Below are positions 43,511 through 52,512 of a stretch of DNA of 64,000 bases, in pieces (position 1 is the stretch's first letter; every line of letters starts with the position of its first letter). Location: assembly GCF_000943565.1 (NCBI RefSeq), contig NZ_JTDW01000004.1, positions 310,001-374,000 of the forward strand, in the 5' to 3' direction. A model generated the notes under the pieces. That model was not told the origin of the DNA and ran no database searches. It worked only from the letters and a program-made list of their open reading frames with translations. This DNA comes from Neotamlana sedimentorum. GTDB taxonomy: Bacteria > Bacteroidota > Bacteroidia > Flavobacteriales > Flavobacteriaceae. Position numbers and translations under genes: made by a program.

Positions 43511-46435
43511 TTAATCTTCTATAGCTTCGTAAATTAAACGTTGAATTTCGGTTCTAATATTTTCTCGTAATAATAAATTTTTTCCAGCCGAAGTTGGATA
43601 CGTTCTATTTGCTAAAAACACGTACACTAATTCTTCTTCCGGATCTGCCCAAGTATATGTTCCTGTAAATCCAGAATGCCCAAAACTAGACATACTAACA
43701 CAACCACATGTTGGCCCTGATTCTCCCAATTGTGGTTTATCGAACCCAATACCGCGTCGGTTATAATTATCACAAAAATAGCAGGTATTAAATTTATCGA
43801 CCGTTGAAGGTTTTAAATATTGCTTACCTCCATAAAAGCCTTTTTGTAAATACATTTGCATAATTTTCGCTACATCGTTAGCGTTACTAAACACGCCTGC
43901 ATGACCTCCAACACCATTTTGCATTGCCGCTCCCATATCGTGAACATATCCGCGAACCTCTTGGTAACGATAATAATCGTCTATTTCGGTAGGGATAATT
44001 TTCTTTCCACTTATTCGCTTATAAGGGTTATACATGGTATAATTTGCTCCTAAAGGCTTGTAAAAATGTGTTTGAATCAAATCTTCTAACGATTGGTCGT
44101 AATGTTGCTCAATAAATTTCTTTAAAATATAATATGGGAAATCGCTATACCTATATCTCAACCTACTTAACAACTCAGAATCTTTAATAATTTCGGGTAA
44201 AGAATCCTGATAATCAGTTCGTAAATACAAATTCTTAGCAACTTCAACATTAAAAGCCTCACTACGCTTATTTCTATAATATTTTTCACTTGGTCGCCTT
44301 GTAACCGAATCTAAAGTTTTATAATAAAACGGTTCCCAAGGACGTAATCGTGCATAATGCGACAACATTGTTTTTATTGTAACATTGGTTTTGTTCGACG
44401 ATTTGTATTCTGGTAAAATGGTAGACAATTTCGTATCTAAATTAATGACTCCTTGTTCTTCGAGTTCCATTAAAAGTGGTAATGTGGACAAAATTTTTGT
44501 TAACGACGCTAAATCGTAAATATCATCGTAATCAACTTTTTCATCACCTTTATAAGTATGCTTACCAAAATTTTTGTTGTAAATAACTTTTCCTTCGCGA
44601 GCAACAAGCAATTGAATACCTGGTGTCATCATAGAATCTACCGCTACTTTGGCAACAGAATCTATACGATTTAATTTTTCAGAATTCATCCCAACGCGTT
44701 CAGGGAAACTATAGCCTAATCGTTTTACTGCAACCGTTGGTAGTCCTTCGCCAACTACAAACTGATCTCCAGCAGAAACTGGCAGATTTCCTTTTGCTCC
44801 AAGGGCTCCAAAAATAATTTCGGCCGATGTTTCTTGCGCTATGTCACTATTTTGGTAACTCACCAAAATGCTTTCTATGTCATCGATGTTTTTTAAATCC
44901 ATGAGCGCATATGGTTTCACAAATAAATCTAAAATTACTTTATGTGTTTTAGCTATAGATTCTATCCAAGTTATTTGATCGTTAGTAAATTTATAGGGTT
45001 TCCAAGGCGAATCGTTAGATCGATGCAAACCAATAATTACCGTATTATAAGCTTGTAATTTAGAAGTTAAATCTTCAAAATTATTAGGCGTATCTGCTTC
45101 AATTTTATGAATTTTAGTGTAGCGTTTTAAAGCATTAAAAAAGACTTCGCCACTTGCGTCACCTAAACCAACATAAGCTAATTTTTGTTGCTCTAAATTT
45201 TGAATAGGAACCACATTTAATCGATTTTGAACCAGAGTTATGGCATTTTCCATAAGCTCCTCATACAACATGTCGTCGCTTAATCTATTTAAATCCTTTG
45301 TTAAATTATACAACCCAACTGGTTCGTAATTATGCAACCCAACTTTGTATTTCGCTTGTAAAATCTTTTTAACAGAATAGGCTAAACGTTCTTCGGTTAT
45401 ATCACCTTTATTATAAGCTTCAACAATTTTAGACACGCCTTTTTCTACATCTTCCGACATTAACATCACATCATTTCCAGCTTTAAAAGCAGCCAAATCT
45501 ATAGCGCCAACTTCGTCAAAATTTGCAGCACCTTTCATGGTTAAAGCATCGGTAAAAATTAACCCTTGAAAACCTAATTTTTCTTTTAAAATACCAGTTA
45601 CAATAGGTTTAGATAGAGATGAAGGCACTCCAGAAGCATCTAAACTCGGTACGTTTAAATGTGCCACCATAACGCTTGCAAGTCCGTTGTTTATTAATTT
45701 TTTGTAAGGATAAAGCTCTATGGAATCGATGCGTTTTTCGGTAAAACTGATTGATGGCAAGGTTTTATGAGAATCTTGATTGGTATCGCCATGTCCTGGA
45801 AAATGTTTTGCATTTCCTAAAACCCCTGCATCTTGCATGCCTTTCATAAATGCTGAAGCTTTTTCGGTAACATTATCGCGATCTTCGCCAAACGATCGGT
45901 TTCCAATAATAGGATTATCGGGATTGGTGTTAATATCGACATCTGGAGCGAAATTAAAATGCACACCTAATCGTTTACAATGTTCGCCTATATGTTTTCC
46001 TGTTTGTTCTATTAAGGCTTTATTTTTAATAGCTCCAAGCGTCATATTCCAAGGAAAAGCATAAGTAGAATCTAAGCGCATGCTTAAACCCCATTCGGCA
46101 TCCATTCCTATTAATAATGGAATTTTAGACAATGCTTGTAATTCGTTATTCAATTTGGCTTGTCTTACTGGTCCACCAAGCGAATAAATAATACCTCCAA
46201 TATGGTGTTTATTTATAATATCGATTATTTCTCGTTGCTTGGTTGCATTTTGGCTAGACATTACTTGAACCATATACAATTGCCCAACTTTTTCTTGTAA
46301 AGTCATGCCATTGTACACACTATCGACCCATTTTTTTTGAGCTTCGACATCTTTGGCCAATAACGGATTTATTGACTGGCTAAAAGCACAAAAAGAAATT
46401 AGAAAAAATAGTATACTGGAAACTAAATAACGCAT
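43511..46435 (-). CDS. GH3 beta-N-acetylhexosaminidase fused to a class C beta-lactamase-like domain
   Basis: This 974-residue exported protein (signal peptide ending near CAFSQS) has an N-terminal GH3 domain of NagZ type (about 30-390, with GMDAEWG, KHFPGHGDTNQDSHKTLP and FTDALTMKGA). A GH3 C-terminal-like region follows, then a serine hydrolase domain (about 600-970) with the SLTK active-site tetrad and GHSGFTGT near the C-terminus. It probably trims murein or chitin-like amino sugars, and the hydrolase half may be an esterase or D-Ala-peptidase. The fusion is known from Bacteroidota. Confidence 0.9.
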   Translation of the reverse strand: MRYLVSSILFFLISFCAFSQSINPLLAKDVEAQKKWVDSVYNGMTLQEKVGQLYMVQVMSSQNATKQREIIDIINKHHIGGIIYSLGGPVRQAKLNNELQALSKIPLLIGMDAEWGLSMRLDSTYAFPWNMTLGAIKNKALIEQTGKHIGEHCKRLGVHFNFAPDVDINTNPDNPIIGNRSFGEDRDNVTEKASAFMKGMQDAGVLGNAKHFPGHGDTNQDSHKTLPSISFTEKRIDSIELYPYKKLINNGLASVMVAHLNVPSLDASGVPSSLSKPIVTGILKEKLGFQGLIFTDALTMKGAANFDEVGAIDLAAFKAGNDVMLMSEDVEKGVSKIVEAYNKGDITEERLAYSVKKILQAKYKVGLHNYEPVGLYNLTKDLNRLSDDMLYEELMENAITLVQNRLNVVPIQNLEQQKLAYVGLGDASGEVFFNALKRYTKIHKIEADTPNNFEDLTSKLQAYNTVIIGLHRSNDSPWKPYKFTNDQITWIESIAKTHKVILDLFVKPYALMDLKNIDDIESILVSYQNSDIAQETSAEIIFGALGAKGNLPVSAGDQFVVGEGLPTVAVKRLGYSFPERVGMNSEKLNRIDSVAKVAVDSMMTPGIQLLVAREGKVIYNKNFGKHTYKGDEKVDYDDIYDLASLTKILSTLPLLMELEEQGVINLDTKLSTILPEYKSSNKTNVTIKTMLSHYARLRPWEPFYYKTLDSVTRRPSEKYYRNKRSEAFNVEVAKNLYLRTDYQDSLPEIIKDSELLSRLRYRYSDFPYYILKKFIEQHYDQSLEDLIQTHFYKPLGANYTMYNPYKRISGKKIIPTEIDDYYRYQEVRGYVHDMGAAMQNGVGGHAGVFSNANDVAKIMQMYLQKGFYGGKQYLKPSTVDKFNTCYFCDNYNRRGIGFDKPQLGESGPTCGCVSMSSFGHSGFTGTYTWADPEEELVYVFLANRTYPTSAGKNLLLRENIRTEIQRLIYEAIED

Positions 46436-46565
46436 AAAAAGTATTAATTAATAATTATGATGTAATAGCATTATCACATAAATAATCGTGCCAAAATAAT
46501 ACTTTTAAAAAGAAGTTTAAAAGACTTTAAGATAGATTTATAAAGAAATAATTAACCTTTTATAA

Positions 46566-47783
46566 TTACAAATCGATATGCCTATCGTGATATCCTAATA
46601 AATATAACACACCATCGAGTCCAATACTAGAAATTGAGCTTTGCGCATTATCTTTCACCTTTGGTTTAGCATGAAAAGCAATACCTAACCCTGCAAGATT
46701 AAGCATTTGCAAGTCGTTAGCACCATCTCCAACTGCAATGGTTTGGTTAATATGAATACCTTCTTTATCGGCGATTTCTTTTAAATATTCGGCTTTTTTA
46801 GCGCCATTAACAATATCGCCCAAATAGTTACCGGTTAAAGCACCATCTTTAATTTCTAATTGGTTGGCATATACATAATCGATGCCTAATTCCTTTTGTA
46901 AATAATGTCCAAAATAGGTAAAACCACCAGATAAAATAGCTGTTTTAAAACCATAGCTTTTTAACGTATCGATTAATCTACGAGCTCCTTTTGTTATAGG
47001 AAGTCTTTGGGCAACACCTTGTAAAACTTCTTCGCTTAAACCTTCTAGAAGTTTCATGCGGCGTTTAAAACTCTCGTTAAAATCTATTTCGCCTTGCATG
47101 GCAGCTTCAGTAATTGCTTTTACTTTTTCGCCTACGCCTGCAAGTTCTGCTAACTCATCAATAACTTCGGTTTGAATAAGTGTAGAATCCATATCGAAAC
47201 ACACCAAGCGGCGGTTACGACGGTAAATATTATCTTCTTGAAATGCAATATCCACATCTAAATCTCGTGAAATTTGCATGAATTTTTCGGTTAAATCTGA
47301 TTTCTTTTCCAAACGTCCACGAATCGATAACTCAATTGACGCTCTTGGATATTCGTCTTGTTTCACCAACGATAATCGGCCTGTTAAACGCTTAATCGCA
47401 TCAATGTTTAAGTTTTTTTCTGAAATGACTTTAGTGACTTCGGCAATTTGGTTTGCAGCCAACTTTTCTCCTAAAATTGTTACAATGTAACGATCTTTAC
47501 CTTGTAAACTAACCCAATCTTCATAATCGGCTAGCGAAATTGGAGTAAATTTAGCTGTAATTCCTAACTCGTAAGCTTTAAATAATAAATCTTTTTGTAC
47601 AGCTGAAGATTTTTCGCCAGATTCAATTTCGAACATTAAACCTAAAGATAAGGTATCATGTATATTTGCCTGACCAATATCAAGTATTTTACCATCATAA
47701 GTTGCTAAAACACTTGTTAATTCTGCTGTTAAACCTGGTTTATCTTGTCCTGAAATATTTAGTAAAAAAATATCGTTAGCCAT
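46566..47783 (-). CDS. serB: Phosphoserine phosphatase with two ACT-like domains
   Basis: This 405-residue protein forms serine from phosphoserine. An N-terminal pair of ACT-like regulatory domains (about 1-180) precedes a HAD phosphatase domain with DMDSTLIQTEVIDELA (nucleophile Asp), ILSGGFTYFG and VGDGANDLQML. The ACT region suggests feedback by serine. It stands alone on the minus strand. Confidence 0.95.
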   Translation of the reverse strand: MANDIFLLNISGQDKPGLTAELTSVLATYDGKILDIGQANIHDTLSLGLMFEIESGEKSSAVQKDLLFKAYELGITAKFTPISLADYEDWVSLQGKDRYIVTILGEKLAANQIAEVTKVISEKNLNIDAIKRLTGRLSLVKQDEYPRASIELSIRGRLEKKSDLTEKFMQISRDLDVDIAFQEDNIYRRNRRLVCFDMDSTLIQTEVIDELAELAGVGEKVKAITEAAMQGEIDFNESFKRRMKLLEGLSEEVLQGVAQRLPITKGARRLIDTLKSYGFKTAILSGGFTYFGHYLQKELGIDYVYANQLEIKDGALTGNYLGDIVNGAKKAEYLKEIADKEGIHINQTIAVGDGANDLQMLNLAGLGIAFHAKPKVKDNAQSSISSIGLDGVLYLLGYHDRHIDL

Positions 47784-47865
47784 AATCTATTAAAACTATA
47801 ATAAGCTGTAAAAATGCCTATTCTAATTGAATTATAAAAGTTTTTTAAGGTAAATTACTTTTAAA

Positions 47866-48351
47866 TTATTTAATAAAACGACTATGCCAACTTTCGCTTG
47901 CTGGCACTTCCCAGTTTTCGCTTAACTCGGCCACATTGGTTACCAGATTATTAAAGACAATTGTCTTTTTTGAAATAGCTTTGTCTTTCGCCATTTTTTT
48001 AAAATCGGTTAGCGACTTATAAGCTACAAACTCACCTTGTTTGTAAGACACGTTCATTTTATCCATTAAATCGACCTTATAGGTTTGTTCTAAATCTTGA
48101 ATAAAACGTACCGACGCATCAATGGAGCAACCTGTAGCTTTGTTAAGGTCTTGGTTTAACCCTATAATTATAAAACGCTTATATTTTATTGTGTAAGCAG
48201 CTTGTAAATCGCTTCCATGAGCCGTCCAGCTTTCAATAAAAACATTTAATTTCTCCTGTATTTCTTGAAGCTCATCCTCCGAAAAAGAACGATTCGCTTG
48301 GTATATCCAAACTCTTGAAGTTTCTGGTAATGTATTAAAATCTACTAGCAT
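47866..48351 (-). CDS. Conserved hypothetical protein (often mislabelled ABC transporter ATPase)
   Basis: This 161-residue cytoplasmic protein is conserved in Bacteroidota. It has no Walker A or signature motif, so the common ABC transporter ATPase label is not supported. Recognisable features are RVWIYQANRSFSEDE at the start and GCSIDASVRFIQ in the middle. It follows the CCG-domain gene on the same strand. Confidence 0.75.
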   Translation of the reverse strand: MLVDFNTLPETSRVWIYQANRSFSEDELQEIQEKLNVFIESWTAHGSDLQAAYTIKYKRFIIIGLNQDLNKATGCSIDASVRFIQDLEQTYKVDLMDKMNVSYKQGEFVAYKSLTDFKKMAKDKAISKKTIVFNNLVTNVAELSENWEVPASESWHSRFIK

Positions 48352-48397
48352 TTTTTTTATTAATGTGAGATGTTTAGACGATGCTTTACATCACATG

Positions 48398-49189
48398 TTA
48401 TAAATCTTGTGAATTTGCTATAATTTCAGCAATATCTAAAACAGCAATTTCACTTTCTTTTTCTTTAAATTTAATTCCATCGGTCATCATCGTATTACAA
48501 TACGGACAACCTGTAGCAATAATTTCAGGATTCGTTTTAAGCGCATCTTCGGTACGAAGTACATTTACATCTTTATCTCCTTTTTCTGGTTCTTTAAACA
48601 TTTGCGCCCCACCTGCTCCACAACATAAGGATGTGCGCTTGTGGCGTTTCATTTCTACAAGCTCTATTCCTGCTAACTTTAGTAAATCGCGAGGTACTTC
48701 GTAAACACCATTTGCACGTCCTAAATAACAAGGATCGTGAAATGTTACGCGTGTGCCTTTATAAGTTGTTGTTGCAGGTTTTATACGACCTTCATCGAAC
48801 AATTGCTTAATAAATTGCGTGTGGTGTAAAACCTCGTAATTACCACCTAATTCTGGATATTCATTTTTAAAAGTATTGTAAGAATGTGGATCGGCAGTTA
48901 CTATTTTTTTTACTTTGTAGGCATTTAAAACCTCAATATTAGTTACGGCTTGCATTTGAAACAAAAACTCGTTTCCGGCACGCTTAGCAGCATCGCCGGT
49001 ACTGCTTTCTTCCGTTCCTAAAACGGCAAAATCTACATTGGCTTTATTTAAAATTTTAACAAAAGCACGTGTTATTTTTTTAGCTCTATCGTCGTAACTA
49101 CCAGCAGAACCAACCCAAAAAAGTATTTCGGGCGTTTTTCCTGCAGCCATTAAATCGGCAATTGTTGGTACTTTTAATGTTTCGCTCAT
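48398..49189 (-). CDS. HdrB-like CCG-domain Fe-S protein with degenerate first site
   Basis: This 263-residue protein has two CCG-type halves. The C-terminal half has a full set of cysteines (Cys154, CCG at 189-191, Cys228 and Cys231). In the N-terminal half the usual cysteine positions are Ser28 (VGSAGSYD), Ser62/Ser63 (TEESSTGD), Asp100 and Ser103 (TADPHSYN). It should hold at most one such cluster. Together with the membrane Fe-S protein at 50219 it probably forms an electron-transfer pair like HdrB/HdrC. The natural donor or acceptor is unknown. Confidence 0.85.
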   Translation of the reverse strand: MSETLKVPTIADLMAAGKTPEILFWVGSAGSYDDRAKKITRAFVKILNKANVDFAVLGTEESSTGDAAKRAGNEFLFQMQAVTNIEVLNAYKVKKIVTADPHSYNTFKNEYPELGGNYEVLHHTQFIKQLFDEGRIKPATTTYKGTRVTFHDPCYLGRANGVYEVPRDLLKLAGIELVEMKRHKRTSLCCGAGGAQMFKEPEKGDKDVNVLRTEDALKTNPEIIATGCPYCNTMMTDGIKFKEKESEIAVLDIAEIIANSQDL

Positions 49190-49194
49190 GGTAT

Positions 49195-49833
49195 TTATTC
49201 TGATTTCTTTGTACTCTCAAGCATTAAATTTTGCTTGTATTCTTTTGCTTTTTCTAACAATTCCGAAGGTAAAATTTGATACACCAACGGCGAATCGGCA
49301 TCGTAATTTAAAACCGTCCATTCATTATTACTTTCTTTATCTTTTAATGCTATTGTCATACTATTATTAGCAAAAACATCAAGCGTATTGTTAGAAATAA
49401 AATTTACTTCCATGCCTTTAGACTTCATGATATTTTTCATCATGTCTTGCGAAGCTTCATCAAACTCTTGGTCTTTAAAACTCATTTTCATTTTCATATC
49501 ATATGAAATAAAGGCGTATTTTAAGGTGTCTTGTATATTAAACACCTCAGATACTTTAAAGTCTGGTTTTTCCTCTGGCATATCTATGGACACAGCTCCA
49601 TTACCTTCAAAAGTACTTTTAAAAATTTCTTTTAAAGATTCTTTAGGCACAATGCTAAAAACCTTTGGATGCATTTTATCGATAAGCGCATCGTAATTTT
49701 TTGTTGCTACATCGTTTAACATAGCATTCGCTATAGTTTTTATTTCTGTAACGTCGGAAGTATTGCTCTGTGCAAAACCTTGACAACTAAAACAAAATAC
49801 TAACGTTAAAAACAATAGTTTAAAATACTTCAT
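49195..49833 (-). CDS. Hypothetical secreted protein
   Basis: This 212-residue protein has a signal peptide (LFLTLVFCFSCQGFAQ). The ATG at 49833 is chosen because it places the signal peptide at the N-terminus and starts just after the preceding gene's stop; the upstream in-frame ATG would add a long leader. The mature part looks like an SnoaL/NTF2-type or related alpha-beta fold (AMLNDVATKNYDALIDKMHP), but I cannot name a family. It is packed between the Fe-S genes. Confidence 0.7.
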   Translation of the reverse strand: MKYFKLLFLTLVFCFSCQGFAQSNTSDVTEIKTIANAMLNDVATKNYDALIDKMHPKVFSIVPKESLKEIFKSTFEGNGAVSIDMPEEKPDFKVSEVFNIQDTLKYAFISYDMKMKMSFKDQEFDEASQDMMKNIMKSKGMEVNFISNNTLDVFANNSMTIALKDKESNNEWTVLNYDADSPLVYQILPSELLEKAKEYKQNLMLESTKKSE

Positions 49834-49834
49834 T

Positions 49835-50215
49835 TTAATATTTATTTGATGCGTTTTCATTGGATTCATCTTGGTTTTCATTTTTCTCTTCTTCTTCTTT
49901 TAAATTGGCAAAGTCTTCTTTAGAAACTCTTATATAAACGGCGTGTCGATACAAGCCATTTAACATTCGAACTCCCTTAGCATTACGAATTAGAAAAGTT
50001 TGTCGTTTAGCTTCTTCTGATATTTTTTCTTTTTGATATTCTGAACAATAATCGCAAAACACATGTTTTACTTTAATGGATGTCGCATTGCCGTCCACAT
50101 AATCTATGGTTGCATATGCTTTAATTTGAAGCGAATCGCGTTGATAACCTACCTGCGCTTGTATTGAACTAAAAGCCAATAACAAAATTAACGCTATGGT
50201 AAGTTGGGTTTTCAT
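49835..50215 (-). CDS. Small secreted hypothetical protein
   Basis: This 126-residue protein has a signal peptide (cleaved near SSIQAQ) and one CDYC motif in HVFCDYCSEYQ, followed by an acidic C-terminal tail (EEEEKNENQDES). The paired Cys could form a disulfide or bind metal. It lies 3 bp from the membrane Fe-S gene, so it is in the same transcript. Confidence 0.65.
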   Translation of the reverse strand: MKTQLTIALILLLAFSSIQAQVGYQRDSLQIKAYATIDYVDGNATSIKVKHVFCDYCSEYQKEKISEEAKRQTFLIRNAKGVRMLNGLYRHAVYIRVSKEDFANLKEEEEKNENQDESNENASNKY

Positions 50216-50218
50216 ACA

Positions 50219-51526
50219 TTATTCGTCTTTCCAGTTTAATCTGTCCATTTGGTTATAAGGCCATGGCGCACCGTTATTTTCAATATTAGTCATCATATTG
50301 TTTAACTCGGTTGGTGCTGCACTTTGTTCCATAACTAAATAACGACGCATATCTAAAATTATTGACAACGGATTAATACTTACCGGACAAGCCTCGACAC
50401 AAGCATTACAAGTAGTACAAGCCCAAAGCTCTTCGCGTGTAATATAATTGTCTAAAAGTTGTTTACCATCATCTTTAAATTCGCCTTTATTCGCATCGAT
50501 ATTTTTACCAACTTCTTCTAAGCGATCGCGCGTATCCATCATTATTTTACGAGGCGAAAGTTTTTTACCTGTTAAATTTGCAGGACATTCGCTGGTACAT
50601 CTTCCACATTCTGTACATGTATAAGCATTAAGAAGTTGTACCCAATTTAAATCGGCAACATCTGAAGCACCAAATTTTGCAGGTACATCATCGGCTTCAT
50701 CTTCGGCTGGAGCTGCAAATGGATCGACGTTAGGATCCATCATCATTTTTACTTCTTTTGTAACCGCTTCAAGATTATTAAATTGTCCTTTAGGTGTTAA
50801 TTTTGCATAAAATGTATTTGGAAACGCCAACAGAATATGTAAGTGTTTTGAGTAATACAAATAGTTTAAAAACACTAAAATACCTAGAATATGTAACCAC
50901 CAAGCACTGCGCTCGATTATATGAAGTACTCCTTCTGATAAACCTGAAAATATAGGCGTAATAAATTGACTGATTACGTTACCAGCATTCATGGCTTGAA
51001 AATGTACATCGGTTGCATTCATAACCAAAAACAAGGTCATTAAAACAAGTTCGAAATATAAAATATAATTTCCATCGTTTTTTGGCCAACCTTTCATTTC
51101 GCTTTTCCAGAAACGCTTTAATTTTATAATGTTTCGGCGTACCCAAAAAGCTAAAATTGATATGATAACCAATACAGCCAAAACTTCGAAGCTACCAATT
51201 AAAAAGCCGTAAACACTTCCTAGTGACGAAAAAACACGATGGGTGCCAAATACACCATCAATTATAATTTCTAACACTTCTAAATTTATAATTATAAAAC
51301 CTAGATAAACAATTATATGTAGAATACCGGCAACTGGCCTACGTACCATTTTGCTTTGTCCAAGCGCAATCATAGCCATATTTTTCCAACGTTGCGACTT
51401 ATTACCGCTAACATCGGCATCTTGACCTAATTTTATATTACGGATAAGTTTTTTTACATTTTTTGCAAAAAAACCTATACCCGCAATTAGTGCAATTACA
51501 AAGAGAATATTGGGAATAAATTTCAT
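50219..51526 (-). CDS. Membrane-bound 4Fe-4S dicluster protein (HdrC/NarI-like)
   Basis: This 435-residue protein has about five or six transmembrane helices in the first 240 residues. A cytoplasmic dicluster ferredoxin domain follows with CTECGRCTSECP and CTTCNACVEACP. This layout resembles membrane HdrC/DsrM-like electron carriers, which may bind haem in the membrane part. It probably passes electrons between quinone and the CCG protein at 48398. The start is taken as the ATG at 51526 rather than the adjacent upstream TTG. Confidence 0.88.
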   Translation of the reverse strand: MKFIPNILFVIALIAGIGFFAKNVKKLIRNIKLGQDADVSGNKSQRWKNMAMIALGQSKMVRRPVAGILHIIVYLGFIIINLEVLEIIIDGVFGTHRVFSSLGSVYGFLIGSFEVLAVLVIISILAFWVRRNIIKLKRFWKSEMKGWPKNDGNYILYFELVLMTLFLVMNATDVHFQAMNAGNVISQFITPIFSGLSEGVLHIIERSAWWLHILGILVFLNYLYYSKHLHILLAFPNTFYAKLTPKGQFNNLEAVTKEVKMMMDPNVDPFAAPAEDEADDVPAKFGASDVADLNWVQLLNAYTCTECGRCTSECPANLTGKKLSPRKIMMDTRDRLEEVGKNIDANKGEFKDDGKQLLDNYITREELWACTTCNACVEACPVSINPLSIILDMRRYLVMEQSAAPTELNNMMTNIENNGAPWPYNQMDRLNWKDE

Positions 51527-51531
51527 CAAGT

Positions 51532-52464
51532 TTAGTTAGTTTGTGGTTCTTCGTAAGGTATTTCTTTTTTAGATAAAATCCTAAAATAGCGTTTAGGGTG
51601 AAGTTTTATATCTTGTAGAAGCGCTTCTAACTCCTTAGTTGCTCCTTCTAAATTATTATACAAAGCTTCATCTTCTACTAATTTACCTAGTGTTCCGTCG
51701 CCTTTATTTACTTTATCTAATACACCATTTAAATTTGTTAAAGTGCTGTTTAAAGTAGCTATTATATTGCCTAAATTCGCTTCTTTTAATTCGGAAACAA
51801 CTACAGATAAATCGGCACTCATAGTTTTGAAATTCACCAATAATTCTTCAATTGATGCATCATTTTTTCCTATTAAACTATTTACAGAATTTGAAGTCCC
51901 TTTAAACGATTTTAATGTTTGATTAAGCTCATAAATTGTTGCTTTTAAACCTTGATTGCTATCATCCTTAACCAACCTGTTTAAGCTAGACATAAGCGTA
52001 TCGGCAGATTTTAGTGTTAGATCTAAATCGCTACTTAAACCTGAAAAGTTTTTTGATAAACTGGAAACCAATCCTACTTCAACTTCAGACTCAAGTACGT
52101 CTCCAGGTTTTGCCAATTCGCCATCTTTACTAATAATAATTGCTAAACCATTACCGCCCATTAGTCCTGTTTCGTACATACGAATTTTACTGTTTTTAGA
52201 AAATTTTAATTGCTCGTTTACCAAAAAAGCTACTCTGGTTTTACCCGTTGCATAATCATATTTTATTTCAGTAACCTTACCTACGGGATTTCCTTTTACA
52301 GTAACTACCGACGATGGTGTTAAAGCATTATAATTAAACTCTGTGTAATAAGTATTATTAGACTCTAGTAGATTTTGTCCTTTTAAATATTTAAACCCAA
52401 AAATAAAAAGGAGTATTCCTAATACAACTAAAATGCCTGTTTTGATTTCTTTTGATATCTTCAA
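51532..52464 (-). CDS. MCE/MlaD family lipid-transport protein
   Basis: This 310-residue protein has one N-terminal helix (about 8-25) and an MCE domain (about 38-120, with VTVKGNPVGKVTEI and GLMGGNGLAI). A coiled coil follows, as in MlaD-like lipid-binding proteins that shuttle phospholipids between membranes. The start is TTG. MlaE/MlaF partners are not in view. It is packed between the amidase and the Fe-S membrane protein. Confidence 0.9.
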   Translation of the reverse strand: MKISKEIKTGILVVLGILLFIFGFKYLKGQNLLESNNTYYTEFNYNALTPSSVVTVKGNPVGKVTEIKYDYATGKTRVAFLVNEQLKFSKNSKIRMYETGLMGGNGLAIIISKDGELAKPGDVLESEVEVGLVSSLSKNFSGLSSDLDLTLKSADTLMSSLNRLVKDDSNQGLKATIYELNQTLKSFKGTSNSVNSLIGKNDASIEELLVNFKTMSADLSVVVSELKEANLGNIIATLNSTLTNLNGVLDKVNKGDGTLGKLVEDEALYNNLEGATKELEALLQDIKLHPKRYFRILSKKEIPYEEPQTN

Positions 52465-52512
52465 AATAATAGTTTTTAAACAAATTTAAGACAAATTTAA
52501 AAACAAACATTA

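Noticed and set aside
47866-48351. ABC transporter ATPase label for the 161-residue protein
   Set aside because: No Walker A, signature or Walker B motif is present; the name is a common misannotation.
49834-49881. Longer N-terminus for the secreted protein ending at 49195
   Set aside because: It would put 16 hydrophilic residues before the signal peptide and overlap the preceding gene's coding sequence.
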